From: Pseudomonadota bacterium
GTDB taxonomy: Bacteria; Pseudomonadota; Gammaproteobacteria; Burkholderiales; Rhodocyclaceae
NCBI GenBank assembly: GCA_963205435.1
Contig: CAUJIV010000099.1
Coordinates: forward strand, 1-64,000
DNA length: 64,000 nt
Reading direction: 5' to 3'
Within the stretch, counting starts at the first letter, position 1. Every line of letters starts with the position of its first letter. Of the stretch, positions 63,416 to 64,000 are shown piece by piece. Both the position numbers and the translations under genes were made by a program. The notes under the pieces are model-generated. The model was not told the origin of the DNA. It saw only the letters and a list, made by a program, of their open reading frames with translations, and did not search any database.

Positions 63416-64000
63416 TCAGGCGGCTTCCAGCCCGCCAAAGCGCTCGTAGAAATAGGGCGTGGCCGGCGGCAGCGGGCCGCTCGCCGTCTCCAGCACCGCC
63501 ATCAGGTGCTTTTCCGTCTGTTTTTGCGTCAGCAGGTAGAGCTCGCGGCAGAGCTGGCGCGCCGCGCTGCCCGGCCAGTCCTTCGGCAGCAGCTGCTCCG
63601 GCAGCTGCGGGTCGCGCAGCAGGGTGCGGCGGAATTCGTGCATCAGCAGCGTGCGCACGACGAAGCACTGCTCCGGGTCGAGGCTGCGGGCGCCGCGCAG
63701 CGCCTTCAGCACAGGTCGGAAGCGCTCGAGGAAGCGCTGGTAGTCCTGCGCCACCAGTTCGAGGTTCCAGCAATCGCGCACCAGCTCACGCATCGGCTTG
63801 CCGGCCAGCGGCCCGAGGCCCTTCGCCTGCAGCACGACGACGCTGTCGCGCACGCCGTTGCTCTGCAGGATGTCGAGCATCGGCTCCGGGTCGGCGGAAG
63901 GGTGGGCCAGCACGCCGGGCGCGACGAGGCCGAATCCTTCCCACTGCAGCTCCTTGCGGATCTCCTCGCGCTTGGCCGGCGGCAGCAGGCTGGCGACGGC
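63416..64000 (-). CDS. paaX: PaaX-like transcriptional repressor (phenylacetate degradation), truncated at window edge
   Basis: VLQAKGLGPLAGKPMRELVRDCWNLELVAQDYQRFLERFRPVL...FVVRTLLMHEFRRTLLRDPQLPEQLLPKDWPGSAARQLCRELY. Confidence 0.88.
   Translation of the reverse strand, partial: AVASLLPPAKREEIRKELQWEGFGLVAPGVLAHPSADPEPMLDILQSNGVRDSVVVLQAKGLGPLAGKPMRELVRDCWNLELVAQDYQRFLERFRPVLKALRGARSLDPEQCFVVRTLLMHEFRRTLLRDPQLPEQLLPKDWPGSAARQLCRELYLLTQKQTEKHLMAVLETASGPLPPATPYFYERFGGLEAA

Noticed and set aside
63329-64000. tRNA-Thr as an integration site for a genomic island
   Set aside because: No integrase, repeated tRNA 3' end or atypical genes next to it within the window.

Overview
This 64-kb, GC-rich window has the gene content of a betaproteobacterial (probably Rhodocyclales-like) chromosome. 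From left to right it contains: (1) bp 1-2754, a decaying integron: a truncated, stop-containing intI remnant on +, a divergent attI-like region, and three minus-strand cassettes separated by attC sites. The cassettes encode a small glycine-zipper protein, a frameshifted EVE-HNH (modification-dependent endonuclease-like) gene and a DEDDh 3'-5' exonuclease. (2) A deletion-bearing MFS pseudogene and an intact MFS transporter. (3) A MacAB-like ABC export operon, interrupted between its two permease genes by a DUF559 (Vsr-like) endonuclease gene bounded by 27-bp inverted GC-rich repeats. (4) Housekeeping genes: metY, greB, a PAS histidine kinase, htpG, suhB, trmJ, cysE. (5) A complete isc operon with two adjacent cysteine desulfurase genes. 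(6) aroG, mfd and others. (7) A large flagellar region (fliRQPONMLKJIHGF, flrBC, fliE, ycgR, flhB-like, fliK-like, fliT, fliS, fliD, flaG, fliC) with recognisable sigma54 and sigma28 promoters. (8) A diguanylate cyclase, a two-component system, tRNA-Thr(TGT) and a partial paaX. The most notable candidates for something undescribed are the integron-borne EVE-HNH cassette, the DUF559/inverted-repeat unit, and a predicted ~80-nt sigma28-driven small RNA divergent from fliC with a 12-nt complementary stretch to the fliC 5' UTR. All calls come from reading the sequence and the supplied ORFs; no database search was run.
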